Shown here: positions 35,773-49,317 of the stretch, piece after piece
Position numbering within the stretch: position 1 is the stretch's first letter
How the letters are laid out: each line of letters opens with the position of its first letter
Source: Zhengitettix transpicula
Taxonomy: Eukaryota > Arthropoda > Insecta > Orthoptera > Tetrigidae
Reading direction: 5' to 3'
Assembly: GCA_037074705.1 (NCBI GenBank)
Contig: CM073593.1
Coordinates: forward strand, 21,704,001-21,768,000
DNA: 64,000 nucleotides
Notes under the pieces: model-generated
Databases searched by the model: none
The model's input: only the letters and a program-made list of their open reading frames with translations
What the model was told of the DNA's origin: nothing
Position numbers and translations under genes: made by a program

Positions 35773-38700
35773 TAATCGGCGATGTTGGATGAGAGGAGGA
35801 GGAGGGGGAGAGGTAACTGTAATGGATATTAGTTCGGATGAATTGCGTCTGTTTTTATATTGAAGAAGTATGTATTTGGTTAATGTTTGGTGGATATATG
35901 GAATATTGAGGTCACTATGGATACGGGAATTGGAGAAGTACCAGGGACGAAGTAATTTTTTTCCCTAAAAGGTTAACAAATAAACCGAAAGAAGGAAATC
36001 TCAACAAGGACAGTAGTATTTCTGTTTCGTGAAATTGTATCAGGCGAATTCCGAGGTAACAGTTCGCTATAGTGATCCACTTTACTCCGGCCACAACGGT
36101 TCACACAATCGTCGTATCTACTAAACGAGAGGTAAGTATTGTCCGGAAGCCTTGTTCCTTGAAATAGCACCACCATCTGTGATGAGATTACGGAACTAAT
36201 CTGGGGGACTCATCAAGAGTGCGGTCAGCGGTTAGCGGAAATGACGCAGGCGGCCAATCGCTTGGACATTTATTAATATCGCTGGGGAGGAAACATCCCC
36301 CTGCGCTGCTAATGAGTTCGTCTTAGGCCAGCGGCTTCGGGAAACGACTTCGGCGGGGGTGAGAGGGTGTCACGCAGCATCCCTCGTGAAAAATATACAA
36401 AACTTTGCGTACAGACAAAGTTTTCGGATTTTAAAAAAATCACAACCGACATACGCAATGAATTTAATAAATAGGATTTTTTTCCAAAGATCCGTCACAG
36501 ACCTAAACATTTTCGTTTATGAGTTACAGGATTGACATGCCAGATAAATCGAAATAATATTAATTTTCAATCAGACGTAAATCGAATTTGTTTATTCTAA
36601 AAATAAATAAGAAAGAATGAAAATATAAATAGAATGACTAAAGGTTTTGGAATGTGATAGTAGCAACGATAAGGCTAATCATTGCTCTGTATAGGAATAC
36701 GTGGAATTATTGAACGCGCCCAGTAATTCGTAGATACGAGAAACATCTGAGTAGGCAGAGACATACGATTACATTAAAACTGATTTTTTTAAAAAAATAA
36801 AATAAGCAAGTTGTCTGATCTTAATAATTTCGGAAAAAGCAACTTCCATATTGCGGTAAAACGGTTTAATAACATCTAATTGTAGTTATAATTAACAACC
36901 CTCTCGCTTTATAAAACTTTAAAAACGAATAATGGACCCGCATAACTTTTAGAGTGAGTTATGATTACATTATTTATAAGTTGAAGCGAGGGGGGAACAG
37001 AGTTTTCGTGTAAAATGCACGGCTTCGTCTCTCTGTTGTTTCGCACGGAAGAGCAAGAATGTTGCAAAGACAACAAGCCGTTTTCTCAATTAGAGCGGTG
37101 CAGATGGAGTGGGCCAATAAAGCTTTCACGGGGATGAATAATTAAATATGACAAAAGCGCGCGCACAAAGAGCGTAACTGAGTACAGAAGCCAAGTCAGA
37201 GGAGATACTTCAGGCCTGGAAACCTCGCAAATAATATTCCTTGTACTTGTGCTACTACGCTCAAATTAGCTGACATAATTAATAACGGCAGGTTTAAAGA
37301 GTCTAATTATTCGGCTCCGGATGCACAGTTCTACAAACTACACTAACAATCATAAATGTTATCTCTTGAAACACGTACACATAAATAATTCAACATTGTA
37401 CTGGTAATGAAAGTTATTACAATACATCAACCGCAGCGCTTAAATTAATTACCCCTTACTGCTTTCATGGACTTCGCATAATAAAAATTTCACATTTCTT
37501 CCCCTTCTTCCGCAGGAAAAAAGGATAAAAAACGTAATGACCATTTGAAACTCTAGATATGACACTGAATGTAACCCTGTACCGGTTAGAATGGTTATAA
37601 TACACTTTATTAATAAACATATTCACGTTTCTGCCACTTGTTTTTCATTTTCCATACTAGTGAAAATTGCTTTTCAAGTACTAGAAATGAACATCATAAA
37701 ATATTATATCTTCCGTAATGAACTATCTATCTGTTTCACAAAGCCACATATTTCTGCACATGGCACACTAGATGAGTCAGTCTCTGACTCACGCACGTAA
37801 AAAGTCTTACAATGGTGCTCTTTGGTTGTCTCCAGTCGTGTTTAATGTCTACTCATACACTAGCATGACAGATTGCAGTTGCTTCACGTGTCCGTTGAGC
37901 AATCAAGATTTTTGGAACATCAACATACTGTTTTCTTCTTCTAAAACTCTAAGGAAATTCATATTAGATCAGTTTGCAACTGAAGAAAAACAATCTTTAA
38001 ATATGATTTGAAAAAATTAGAAAAATCTTTAATAAAAAGAATAGCTACGTAAGATAAATACGTGAGAATGAATGGGATATAGAAACTAATCATTTCTGTT
38101 TGTGACTGAACTCTAAACGTAAATATTCTGAAAAAGGTGAAAGACACTGCTCATTAGTTTTCTGAGCATACTGTTCAAATAATTTATTGATCCATTAAGG
38201 AACGAAACTCCTAGATTCTTCGTTTTGATTTTACAATCTCGGTTGTTTTCGTTAATCGGGAAACTGAATGTTGGGTCATAAAGTTGATACTAACGCTTTT
38301 TTTCATTTAATTTGTGATACCAGATGTTCCGTGATTTTCGACTTTATTCGTAATAGAGGTATGAGGTATTAAGTGCTGTAAATGCAACTACTTTCTTTTC
38401 GTCTATTGATCTGAAATACAATTTAATTTATGAAATAATTCCATACAACGTTTAAAGGATTTTGAACTTCAAAAAAATATTCTACTTTTTAATTTTAGTG
38501 TGGATGATAGAGTGATAATTGAAGTAATCCGAAATGAAATTATTCTTAGCTGTGTAATTTCACTCAACGTCAAGCATTTCGGTTCTAGTCTGTTACATAT
38601 CTTTTCCAGCCTTTTATTCTATTTTTAATTTTTAACAGTTCTCGTGGCAGTAAATCCACTCACATTTGCCTTCTTCTGCAAACACAAACTATGATTTATA

Positions 38701-38786
38701 CGTTGATTCAGGCCGCTAGGAGTATTGTATATTGCTACAATGTGATTATGACGGGCCCATATTTTTAGAGGTGACGACGAACGCGT
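35773..38786. other. Sequence just upstream of SoxD exon 1
   Basis: G-rich stretch at 35.77-35.94 kb, GC-rich blocks at 36.18-36.40 kb and 36.99-37.23 kb, otherwise AT-rich. If the acceptor at 38801 is used, some or all of this is a SoxD 5' intron. Confidence 0.5.
36180..36400. promoter_or_regulatory. GC-rich block 2.4 kb before SoxD exon 1
   Basis: Non-repetitive GC-rich sequence with GGCCAATCG near 36253. It ends about 2.4 kb upstream of the first coding exon. Candidate proximal regulatory sequence; no coding potential recognised. Confidence 0.25.
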
Positions 38787-38801
38787 TCTGCATTTTCACA
38801 G
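38787..38801 (+). promoter_or_regulatory. Probable 3' splice site four bases before the SoxD start codon
   Basis: A pyrimidine-rich run (TTCTGCATTTTCACAG) ends in AG at 38800-38801, leaving only GAAC before the ATG. This suggests that the first coding exon is preceded by at least one untranslated exon and an upstream intron. No upstream exon can be assigned with certainty, so the transcription start of SoxD may lie many kilobases to the left. Confidence 0.5.
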
Positions 38802-38805
38802 GAAC

Positions 38806-39251
38806 ATGTCTTCTAAACGCAAGTCGCCGCCTACGAAGCTTCAGGAGGGAGGCGGCGGCGGCCTTGCATCGTCGGGGGCGGCGGTGGACGACGACGTAGT
38901 GGCCGCGCCGCCCTCGCTGTGCGGCGGCGGAAGCGACGGGGGCGGCTGCCTTTCGGACGAACTCGACGACAGCAGTAGCGGAGGCGAGGCGGGCGTCGGC
39001 GTCGGGGCCTTCTACGAGTCGTCGTCGGGGGCCGGCAGCGACGTGGAAGCCGGCGGCGTCTCGGACAGCACGGCGCCCAGCAAGAAGAAGCAGCGCCTCG
39101 CGGAGTGCGCGTCGCCCTTCAACAACGGCGGGAACGCGGCGGTCAAACCCCGGACCATGGACGACGTGCTCAAGAGGCTCACCTCCAAGATGCACATACG
39201 GGAGGACAAGAGGCCGACGCCCGCGGGGACGCCGACGGGTAGACCAGCAAG
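38806..39251 (+). CDS. SoxD (Sox102F/SOX5/6-like): SoxD transcription factor, coding exon 1 (N-terminus)
   Basis: Encodes residues 1-148 plus two bases of codon 149 of a SoxD-class HMG-box nuclear transcription factor; family members dimerise and organise enhancers in neural and other differentiation. The start is the first Met after an in-frame stop (TGA at 38749), with A at -3. Visible features: Gly- and Ser-rich low-complexity stretches, acidic clusters around residues 28-30 and 51-55, a basic nuclear-localisation-like KKKQR at 93-97, and a conserved-looking TMDDVLKRLTSKM at 117-129 that resembles the segment before the zipper in vertebrate SOX5/6. The exon is strikingly GC- and CpG-rich against AT-rich surroundings. 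The donor is AAG|GTATGG (intron begins 39252) and leaves phase 2. The family call rests mainly on exon 2; joining the two exons is inferred from matching phase and sites. Confidence 0.78.
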
Positions 39252-39328
39252 GTATGGACGCCTTTCTTATTACTTCATCCAATAATCAAAATGGTTTCTT
39301 CCTAGGAGGGTAACGGCTGACACAAATC

Positions 39329-39331
<3 letters not shown>

Positions 39332-39370
<39 letters not shown>
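39332..39370. repeat. TA microsatellite just after SoxD exon 1
   Basis: TA repeat starting about 80 bases into intron 1. Confidence 0.9.
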
Positions 39371-39371
<1 letters not shown>

Positions 39372-41173
39372 CAGCAAAGCTACTTAAAAAGCTACAAAAA
39401 CGAGACTTAGGCCTGTAAAAATTAATCTAATCATCCCAGTTAGAGTACGCACTTTTCAGTTGACCCACCGTAGCTGTAAAACCTTGTAGAATGTTAAATG
39501 GAACTCAGTTTGATACCATTCTCCGGCATTTTCTACCTTAAAAAAAATCTCGGAACTGTAGAAGGGGAAAATGGGTGCCCGATGACTCACAGAAAGACTG
39601 CGTTTAATTTTCAGCAAGTTACGAAAGCGGTGTCGTCATTGGTTACTACATGGGTATCGGAAAGCTTTTAGGAAAACAATCGGTGACCAGATCTTTTAAG
39701 TCAGTTTGCTGTAATTAATAACCTTACAGTCACAGGACGACTTCCGGTGACCGGCGCTATCTATCATCGAGAAAAATTCTCGTATGCGTATGAATGCCTG
39801 AAACACAGGAATTTCTTCGAGTTTAGTTTTTAACGGTGGAAAATGCGTTCAGGGTATATTTTTTTTATCAAACTTCATACGACTTATTACAAAGATGAGA
39901 ACTATTTATTTTATAATCTGAAATACAAATCTTGTTCACAAACAAAAATTTATTTAAAATCAACACTGCACCTTGATAACTACGGGAGTTGGAATATGAA
40001 TCTGACTATCCGGATATAGTTGGGGACGGATACACAATAATCGTAGGTGATGTATCCCACAAAATGAATTAGTGGCCCTCAGTAGACTCATTCGACGCAG
40101 ATGAGAAGGCAGGACTGACGCTCAAGGTTTCAAACCGGCTCGGAGTACCCACAAAAAAAAATGCATCCCGATGTGTTGAAATTGAGCTCGTGCCGATTCA
40201 CGAAAATTTGTTTCGTGACGTACGAAAATCTGAACGTGTAATAAAAAATTAGAAATATTTAACAGCTGTATTTTTAAATCGGCAGGTGTTTCCTAGTTCT
40301 GCGGAACTGACACACGGATCGGTCAGCGCCGTGATACAGCCAGGAACTGCGTGAACTCATTTCTTGAACAGAGCACTTTTATCTGTACTACCACTTTGTT
40401 GCCTCGTGAGAGCTATCATCTTTTTGCAGGCACGCGTCGCCGGGATTTATCTCAGTCATTGATGCTGGGACCTTGGCCCCGCAACCTGGGGAAGCGTCGT
40501 GCGCAACGGGCTCGCTGATATTTCTATCTACTGCATCACGTAAGGGATGTGTAACCGACTGCATCAGCACTTCTATCTACACGAAAAGTCCGCATCCTGT
40601 ATCTATTGGTAGTTACATTCAAACCGGCAATTTTCCATTCGAAACGTTTTGCTTCCAAAACATTTCAAGCAAACTTATTTGAAATAGCTAATATGTAATC
40701 AAACATGGTCACGTTCATAGTGAGGAGAAATTTATTCCAATGTTAATGCTACTTTATTTATTTTAACAAATAGTTTTGTGCCGTAATGCAGACTGTTTTT
40801 AATTATTTTGTCCATTCATTCACTTAATTTTTGTTAAGCCGAATGTTGTGTTCCTGCTGTAAATAAAAAAGATTTTAAATACAAGAACACCATTACTGAG
40901 TTATGCCTTCATAGCGATATTTTAATTACGAATAATAATATACAGCTCCGGAGGGATGTAATTTAACAGTAGAACAAATTGTTGCACTGAGGAGAAAAAA
41001 TTTTTTTTTTCTGTTCATACCGAAAAATTATATAGTAATAAATTTATTATAATAAATGGGAAATATTACTTGTTTGATCTATCAAAATAATGGTTTTGAC
41101 GTATGAAAACTTCGCAATCATTAAATTCATACTTCTTAGCAACTTAGATTAACGTGTTCTTGTAAAAAAATTA

Positions 41174-41181
41174 AATATATG

Positions 41182-41212
<31 letters not shown>

Positions 41213-41213
41213 T
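41174..41213. repeat. TA/TGTA microsatellite in intron 1
   Basis: Mixed TA and TGTA units. Confidence 0.85.
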
Positions 41214-42239
41214 CGCATTAATTTTGTCACAAATTAATAGAAAAAAATCGATGTCGCAGCCCCATTTTGTGCGTTTTATAGCGGGTACTGAAATGTCGTA
41301 ACCAAATACAGAACTTGCACTTATTCTTCGAATATAATGTTTATGTTACAGTCAGTCGATTCGTTTATAATGGACGCTGTTTCCGGTCACTCAGAGGTTC
41401 CGGCGTCGATGAGTTACTATTCGGGTATTATTGAGACACTGCCCTCGATATAAATACAATTTAATCTTACACATATAAAATTATTTCGAAGATGAGGAAA
41501 GCTGCCTTTTTAAAAATCTTGATTTAATTAATAGCTGAAAATATTTGGATTGAATAAATATATAAATGTTTACGGAAGATAGGATGATTGCCCAAAATAC
41601 CTTCAGAGATAATTGACTATCAAACTTCAGATTAAATTTCGGACCTTCAATATGTTTCATATATCGTGTTTCATATCACGCACGATTCAAGTGCAGTCAC
41701 TGTCAGAAATATCGCCTGTTTTCCCATTTGGCGAATATATATTTTATGGTCGGAAATTCAGGTTAAAAATATAACGCAAATAACAATTTATTTCAGAAAT
41801 TGCAAATTTCACATGGTTGTCATTCGGCGTGCAAGTGTATTGCGATTCATTCCATACATTTATTATGGTAATCGTTTTATTTGTCAACTTCTACAGTTTA
41901 AATAAATAAAAGCGTAGAAGCGAGCCAAGCCTCGTCACTTCCCTTACACAAGAACAGTTACAGACTGTACCAGCATTAATTAAGACCAGCATTACATAAA
42001 TTATGATCCTGAAACCGTTGATCAGTCTCATGGTCTTACGAGGAGGTAATCTGTACAATCAGGTAAAACGATGTACGAATTTCAGAGCTAGGTTTGTTAA
42101 AGGTGTATTATGGGATAGAGAATATTTTCCTGATCTTGGACTAAATTCTTTTCTATCGTAACCTTTCGCGACGTCATATTTGCTTAATCTAGAAACACTG
42201 AAAAGGTTATTTGTACTTGCCGCGTCCTTACAACTGACA

Positions 42240-42890
42240 TCTCCTGACCTGCAAAACGAATGTGTGTGTGTAGTTGTTTTCTTGCTCTAATTATCATCAG
42301 ACCGTGGCGGATTTCGGGCTGTGATCTTGTATGGCTTTAGGCGACCTTGCCAGCGGAGCCGCTGTACCAAAGTCAAAATGCTAACTATAACGATTAAAGC
42401 AGACATTCGCCAAACGATGTCGTGGACTACGAGACACAAATATTTTCCTCTCGAATGTGACGTGCATGATTGGTAGACTGCCTACTCGTGAGTAGCCGCA
42501 ATCTGTTCCGTGCTGCCGGCGAGCCGAGCCCTGAATAATGTAACCTCGGCCTCGCACAAAGCAGCGCTGGGGCATAGTGGTCTCAGTGAATAATTCAAGG
42601 CGTCCTCCCCGGGGACTACACAAGCACGCACACATACACACACACACTCACGCACTTCTTGCTCGCACAATGCGACACTCTTCGGGGGTGACAAGTGGCT
42701 CGATGTGTCGCTCGGGGGCGGCGGTCACTGACCAATCGGCCACCGTTACGTCAAATCTACTCTCAGGGGGGCATCACTCGAGAAAATTATCGGTCTTGGA
42801 AAAATAGACGAGCTATTTTTTTTATACGAAGTCTGTGTATCTGGAAACTACGGACGGACCATGGGCCGAGAAGGCGCATCTGAGAGTCTG
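42240..42890. promoter_or_regulatory. GC-rich block in intron 1
   Basis: GC-rich, non-TE sequence containing a CA microsatellite (42628-42652), GACCAATCG near 42729-42737 and a CRE-like TTACGTCA near 42747. Short open frames on both strands are unconvincing. A possible intronic enhancer; function unknown. Confidence 0.25.
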
Positions 42891-45874
42891 TATCAAATCA
42901 GCTCAACGGTTCTATAGGAAATTTCATGCTAGTGAGTCAAAATCACAATTTCTTCCTCACATATTTAACTAGCTAATCCTTAGTGCAGGAATAATATTCG
43001 GGAATTAAAATAATTTTATAGCACATATCGTGACCGCAGGAAAGCTGATGCCTGTCTAAGGAGAAAATTAAACGCGTTTCTTGATTATATACAAATAAAT
43101 ATTTAACCCTATTTCAATAGTTGTAGATATACAGAGTATTATATGACGTATTAATTAAATATTCCGCAATTATTGAATAGTATTTCAGAACGCCCAATAA
43201 AATAAACTTTCCGAAACTTTTAAATCACCCTAACTAAATTCCTGCATCATCCGTCACCGACAAAAATTTTAAGTCCGAGGCAACTGAATTAAATTTACAG
43301 CCGTAATTGCTTAGAATTTTAGAATATTCTACGCACTTGTTTTTTTTATAAAATTTATTAATCAGTAAATTGATCTTAACTTTTGTAAAAATTCAGAAAT
43401 ATCAATTTTATACTCTTGATAATTTACTTAAACGTAACGTTTTTAGGACTGCAACACTTTCGAAACGTATTGAAATTGTTAGAATGATTACTCTATTTTT
43501 CCAAAATACTATAAACTGATTCCGACCTTAACTTTAGTGCTTCAATTTCGTTAAGTAAAAAATTAATATTATTACTAACAAAAATTTAAATGGTTTGTTT
43601 ATCTGAATTACAAGAGACACGGTACGAAAGTTAACTGCTTTATACAAACCTCTTTACATTGATAAACAAAAGGTTGTAAGTCAATAGTATACTGATACCA
43701 CAGCTGACATCGAGTAATCACTAAGTTGGCTACTTGAGGCAAACACTACAGCATCGTATTGCGTGCGGGTCATAGAAATTCTAGACCAACTAGTTTCTCG
43801 CCTCAATAAAATTACTTGCAATTGACGCGGTGACAGTCTCAGTTTACTGATTCACAAAGGAACTGTACGATTCTCCAATCATTTACGCAACTGCGAAGCA
43901 GGTTTAGCGAGGATTCACGATTGCGAAACTTCGTTTTATAGTCAACCGTAAGCGTTTTGAGTCACCAGTAGATTAAACACGTTCACACAAAATCTTAAAA
44001 CATTTCACTATTCTATAATATAAATACTTGTCGGAAAAAAATATGGGCAGCGTAAAAATAATTAATTTGGTTGAAAATTTACTGTGAAAATGAAGCAAGT
44101 CATCTGCGTTTTATGTAAATGAACAAATTAATAAATATTTATTTGAGCACTAATATTACATAGTGATTATTTGTAAGTCTGTATAAATACGTAAAGTAGT
44201 AGTGCCATATCATAACACTGTACCGAAATAAAAACTAATAAATGAGGCATTCAACACGTAGTTATACGTAAATATGCCAATATAGGAAAGTAGTCTTAAC
44301 ACGGATTTTATTCGAAAATTAATCGTGAAATTATTCCTTTTGGTATAGACAACGTTAACGCCTATAAATAGCAGAAGAAAACGACAGTTTTAGAAAATTT
44401 AATAAATTATTTTTCTCATTAGCAATTTATTCCAGTTATTATCAACGAGTAGTTTATTGTAATTCGTCCTTATAACTTATTAAAATAAAAGAACGTGTTC
44501 AAAAAATAATCTACTACTGTTCACGTGGAAACACGACACGAGAATAATCTTATCGGTCAGTTGTGTCTTAATTGACTGGAACAATGTTTTCATTTTTAGG
44601 AAACAAATTTTTCGCAAGACTACCATATTTATATTGAACACTTCTGCATTAATAACAGACGTCACATATTTTCTTCGTAACTTGTTTGTATAAAGAAAAA
44701 GTTAAAATTTTCGTTATCAGTATCATTTAAATATTTAAAGTTCTCTTAAACTAAAAAGCAAATAAACCAGGACATTCGCCATATTGTTTTCTTTGGTCAC
44801 TCAGGCATTCACTCCATGAAATCCAACGGAGCTATCTCAGTTACAAAATGACATGTAAAAACATTACGTAAACATTCCGCCTAAATTGTTCTCAATCGTG
44901 AGGACGTCCTTTGCAGTCAGCGATAACAATTATCAATTAATATATTTCGTTGCTAATTTAATTTGTTATAATAGTTTATTTATCGCGATTTTTGATGTGA
45001 TTAGTGCGTATAAAGTTTTACTTGTCCCGTCGTTTCCCGTTGTCCTTACGAGAACCCGCCCTGGGGCCTATATATCTTAAAAAGATTTGTGGTGGACAAT
45101 GTTGGGCGTATCTCCGTGCACAACCCTTCTTCTGTTAGCAGCTACCGCCATACTTGCTACAAAAGACTGGGTTTGTTCACGCGCGATTTGCGGGAGATAA
45201 TACGTCCGTAACGGTAAAATTTCTCATATCTGTCTCCCGTACCTTGTACCCCCTTCTAGCAGCTCCTCTCTAGTGTAATAGGGGAGGACTCTGTCACAAT
45301 AGAGAATTCGTAGACAGGAAGTAGCCATATTTCATATTTAAAAATTCAGGTTTACTCAGAGGTAAGTTTTGTGGAGGGAAGAATGTTTATTTTTAAAATA
45401 AAGGGGAACGACACCTTGGTTGAACGAAGTGTACTGTGAAATAACTGGATAATGTATTTTCTTTCAGGCCGACAAGAATGTTTTTTGCATTTATGTTGTT
45501 TTCTATATTTGTTCAGCGTATTAATAATACTAATCTGGAAGTGAATTGAAAACTTGTTTGGATCTAAACAAAACAGGTGCATTTTTACCGGAATGTTTTA
45601 ATATTAGGACAGAAATAAATTGTCGACAACAGCGTTCGACTGTCGAAATTTAGTGAAGAATTCAAATTTATTCATAAGATGAAAATTTGTACTCGCGGGG
45701 TCAAAAAACTTGTCAGTCTTCCCACCAAATATACTAGAACAGGAAATTCTTACTAATAAGGTAAAGGGAGGCGGGGTCCCGGGATGCCGTTAGTGCTCAA
45801 CCAGTTTGACTGGCCCTAATCCGAGTCGCTACTTTTAATAATTGCCTCTCACACATGGTGTCCTCCGGTTCCAG

Positions 45875-46046
45875 CGAGCTGGCCGATGTCAGCATGGCGT
45901 CGATGATGGACGGCGCCGCGGTGCTGTCGCAGGCGCTGGCTGGAGAGACCTTCCTGGAGAAAGAAAGGCGGCTGTCGGAGATGATCCTCCAGCTGCAGAT
46001 GGTCCGCGACCAGTTGCTGACCCAGAAGCAGGAGCAGGACTCAAAG
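45875..46046 (+). CDS. SoxD (Sox102F/SOX5/6-like): SoxD transcription factor, coding exon 2 (leucine-zipper start)
   Basis: Completes codon 149 (Ser, AG+C) and encodes residues 150-206. The acceptor is a pyrimidine-rich run ending TTCCAG at 45874; the donor is AAAG|GTACGAG after 46046, phase 0. Residues 174-197 contain TFLEKERRLSEMILQL and VRDQLL, matching the SOX5/SOX6 pattern of EKERQLS-MI-QL followed by R-QLL at the start of the SoxD coiled coil. F175, L182, L189 and L196 are spaced seven apart, as in a heptad zipper. The zipper lets SoxD proteins homodimerise; they lack a transactivation domain of their own. The rest of the coiled coil and the HMG box are not in this window. Confidence 0.85.
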
Positions 46047-48289
46047 GTACGAGCAACGTGCTTCGCACTCAGCTGTATATTTAATTAACGAACAGTGCGG
46101 TTCCACGACGAAATTGTCGTTTACGCAGGACGATGAACAATAAATCTCTATTTCGACAAAAGGGAAATTTTCTGCGATTAATGTTATACATTGACAACAG
46201 TTTGGACACGCACAGCATCATCACATTTGGGTCGTTTCATACAATAAATTAGATTTTTTTTGTTGTAAAGTTAGCAAGACAATGTTTTACATTGTTATTT
46301 GTAAAAGTGTTCCATTTTGCCATCCGATCACAGAAGTATTTTTCCCGACAGTGTTAATCCCGGTTCGGTTTCGTTTGAATTTGTTTTGTGATACAAAATT
46401 AACTTCACTGATTTAGGATGAAACACAGATAAAACTTATTCCGATGGTCATACAAGGAACATATGAGTTGTATTTTTTTAAGGAGTATACGTGGAAGCAT
46501 AACTTCAGTTTTTATTCCATGAAAGTATTAAAAACCTTCGTGATGTTTTTCGCAAACAGGCTTTTATGTGTGAAGAAAAATATTTGTCATTCGTCTACTC
46601 ATCTATTTGTTTTGTTTCTTAGTTTTCTAAATTTCTGTTCTCTATCGTTGCCTATGAACAATAAAGTTTAAAAATTAGGAAATTTACACGAGCATTCCAA
46701 GAACAATTGACGCTGACGGTGTAGGTTTCGGTTTATAGTATATACTGACGCTTGGTATATAGTGCTTCAGAGGGCCACACTGAGAGAGTTCGTAACGAAA
46801 ATAATTAATTTGATATGCCCAGTGGTACATGAAAACGTGTTTAAATGTCTTTATCATTCATTGACTCATCATATTTACATTTTGAATCATTGTCATTTGT
46901 ATGAATGTATGAATATTATTAGCTGCGAATGGTTCCCGGTGGCAGTTTAAAACAAATACATAAACAAAAGTATAAAATTACTGCAGGTAAATTGTTCCAA
47001 TTACCTATCGATCTGTTTATGAATGAGAATTTCTATAGACTGTTTTTTTTTCAATTGTTATAGTTTTAAAGAGAACAAGGCCATGGAGAAACATTCAAAT
47101 AAATGACAATCTTATGCTATCGTGCCTAAGAATACTCGAGACAATAAACAATAATTTAATTCATTCAATTAATAGCGGAGAGTGATAATTCAACGCGTCA
47201 TTGCAGTTCGGTGCTTTTAATGATCACTTTAAGATTTATGAGACTTCAAATGCATTGAAAGAAGAAAAATACTACATTTAAATCCGTCTGTTCTATTGTT
47301 TTTTATTTTTTCATTACTAATGTTTGCTACCATCTTTAAATTTATGATATGAATAAAATTACTAATTTGATTAATTAATTCGTTTGCCGATTGTAAGGAA
47401 TACGTTTCCGTGTCGTAATAAGAATATCTGTATTTGCATTTTAGACATTCAAAATTTAGTTTATCTAAACTTGAATTTTATTCGGAATCTGGGACGTGCA
47501 AACGTTGTAAATTTCCCTTCTACATTTCAATTTTACATGATTCGAGCGTGTATTAAATATTCACTACACTTGGTTTAAATAGTAAACAGTATGAATGAGG
47601 AGCCAATTATAAATATTCTATTATTTCATGCTAATGTCTATTTTACAAAACCATTATAAGTAATACATCTGAAGTTGTCTACTAAAAATGTTTATTCCAT
47701 AACATGTCAGATGAATTCTCTACACACAGATTTAATTCTGTAGAGTTAAACAGTTTACATTGTGATGCTTTTTTGATGAGGTTTGGGGGAAGAACATGTA
47801 GGCTATGGAGGTTTACCATTGACACAATGTGTTGTACAACTCACAGGTCATAAAATACCACTAAATTGTAGTTTTTAGCCTCACGAAACCATTTAACAAA
47901 ACTGGACCTTTAAGAAGACTTATTCGACTACATTATCACTTAAGATAGGATCTATTTAGATGGACAAAGTAATCGGGTCATTAAAAAAATATATCGTTTC
48001 ATAATAAATTCACATTATTTCTTTCGCAAAATGTTTATATGAGATATATGTTATTTCTTTTTCGAATTATTACTTTAATGAACCCACAGTCACACTAAAA
48101 CAAATATTCAGGAATAAATCATGGATGCTATGTTACAACATATTATTTTAAAAAAAATTGTGGTGGTGATGAGTTTAATCGTGTTGTGAATTGCACTAGG
48201 AATGAGACTTATCAGTGAATATGATCATTCTTGCGATAAGCAGACGTCATCTATTTGTCGTAAATATTTGTATCCGCGTAACAATGGAG

Positions 48290-48500
48290 ATGTGTTTCGT
48301 AGCTCTGGTTGGAGGTCGTGGCCCCTTCCAGCTGCAGTAACGCGATCTCCAATATTGAGACTCGGCGCTTTTTGCCCGTGGCCAGTATCTGGCGCTTGCA
48401 TCGCCCCCTCACAATGTCCGCCCTTGTTCTGGACACACCAGAGCCTCTTTCTTGCCTCGGCGGCCTTTTATAAACAGGCGAAGCTTGTCTTCGAGATCCT
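48290..48500. promoter_or_regulatory. GC-rich intronic block with TATA-like motif
   Basis: Contains ACAATG (in CTCACAATGTCC) followed shortly by CTTGTTC, a loosely inverted SOX-core pair, then TTTATAAAC near 48467-48475. It could be an enhancer or a weak promoter. The 140-codon frame over it has no recognisable domain. Confidence 0.2.
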
Positions 48501-49317
48501 CCATTATGAATATTTCAGTTGGCGAGTGTTCTGTGTGCAAGCGCACTGCAGATTCAGCCTTACCAAAGTTGGCATTCAGTTGATCAATGTCCTTTATTCT
48601 TTACATTCCTCAGTACAAAATTAAATATCACCACAGCAATCAATCAATTCAATTTGTTTAGCAGAACAGAAATCCCTTTCTCTTGATGGCGAAAAGACGA
48701 AATCAAGCTTAATTAAACCCTGACAATAATAAAAAAATTGTATTGGATAATAGCAAATTATGAAATTAAGACCCATATAAATAGTTTTACAATTACATTA
48801 TTTGCTATTTGTATCTCCAAGGCAAGCTTCAACAACCGTGTAATCTTTTCTTATTTAACTGGGAGCTAAGATAATACAAAATATATATTTATTAAATACT
48901 GTTAAAATTTATTTTGAATTGTACTGACAACCGAGATTATACTTATAGTTCCAGATACTAATCTTTGCGTCAGATAATTATCTGAATACCTTATTCCCCT
49001 ACAGTAGTAACGGTAAAAAGTCATATTGTTCCCAAACAGTTAGAATAAAAGTAGAAGAGCACATACACAATTTCAAATCAAATTAAATAACGAACATTCT
49101 TTTTATTTCCTTTGACGTAGATGTGTATGTCTGAAGGCAAGCTCTTAAAAGAAACATACAGGTCTATTAGGATTAAGACTCAATTACCAAAACCCAGTAT
49201 TTAATATTGTTTATTAATAAAACCTGACAAATATGTACGTTGAAAGTGTTATATATATATATTATGCTATAGTATACAAAGTCAGACAACTAATTGAATA
49301 TATATTTCACCAATTTA

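Larger units (their letters stand above)
39252..45874 (+). other. SoxD intron 1
   Basis: 6,623-base intron bounded by GTATGG and TTCCAG. It contains a TA microsatellite near 39332-39370, a mixed TA/TGTA run near 41176-41211, a GC-richer block (42240-42890) with a CA run at 42628-42652 and a CCAAT motif near 42731, and a moderately GC-rich patch around 45030-45270. I see no further coding exon; open frames here are short and unrelated to SoxD. Confidence 0.75.

Noticed and set aside
38746..39282. 178-codon minus-strand frame over SoxD exon 1
   Set aside because: Shadow of a GC-rich plus-strand coding exon; Arg-rich composition, no family similarity.
45855..45874. Upstream Met as a start for SoxD exon 2
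   Set aside because: These bases lie before a good acceptor and the exon joins exon 1 in phase; the Met is intronic unless an alternative promoter is used.
48202..48624. 140-codon plus-strand frame
   Set aside because: No recognisable motif, no splice context, and lies in an intron.
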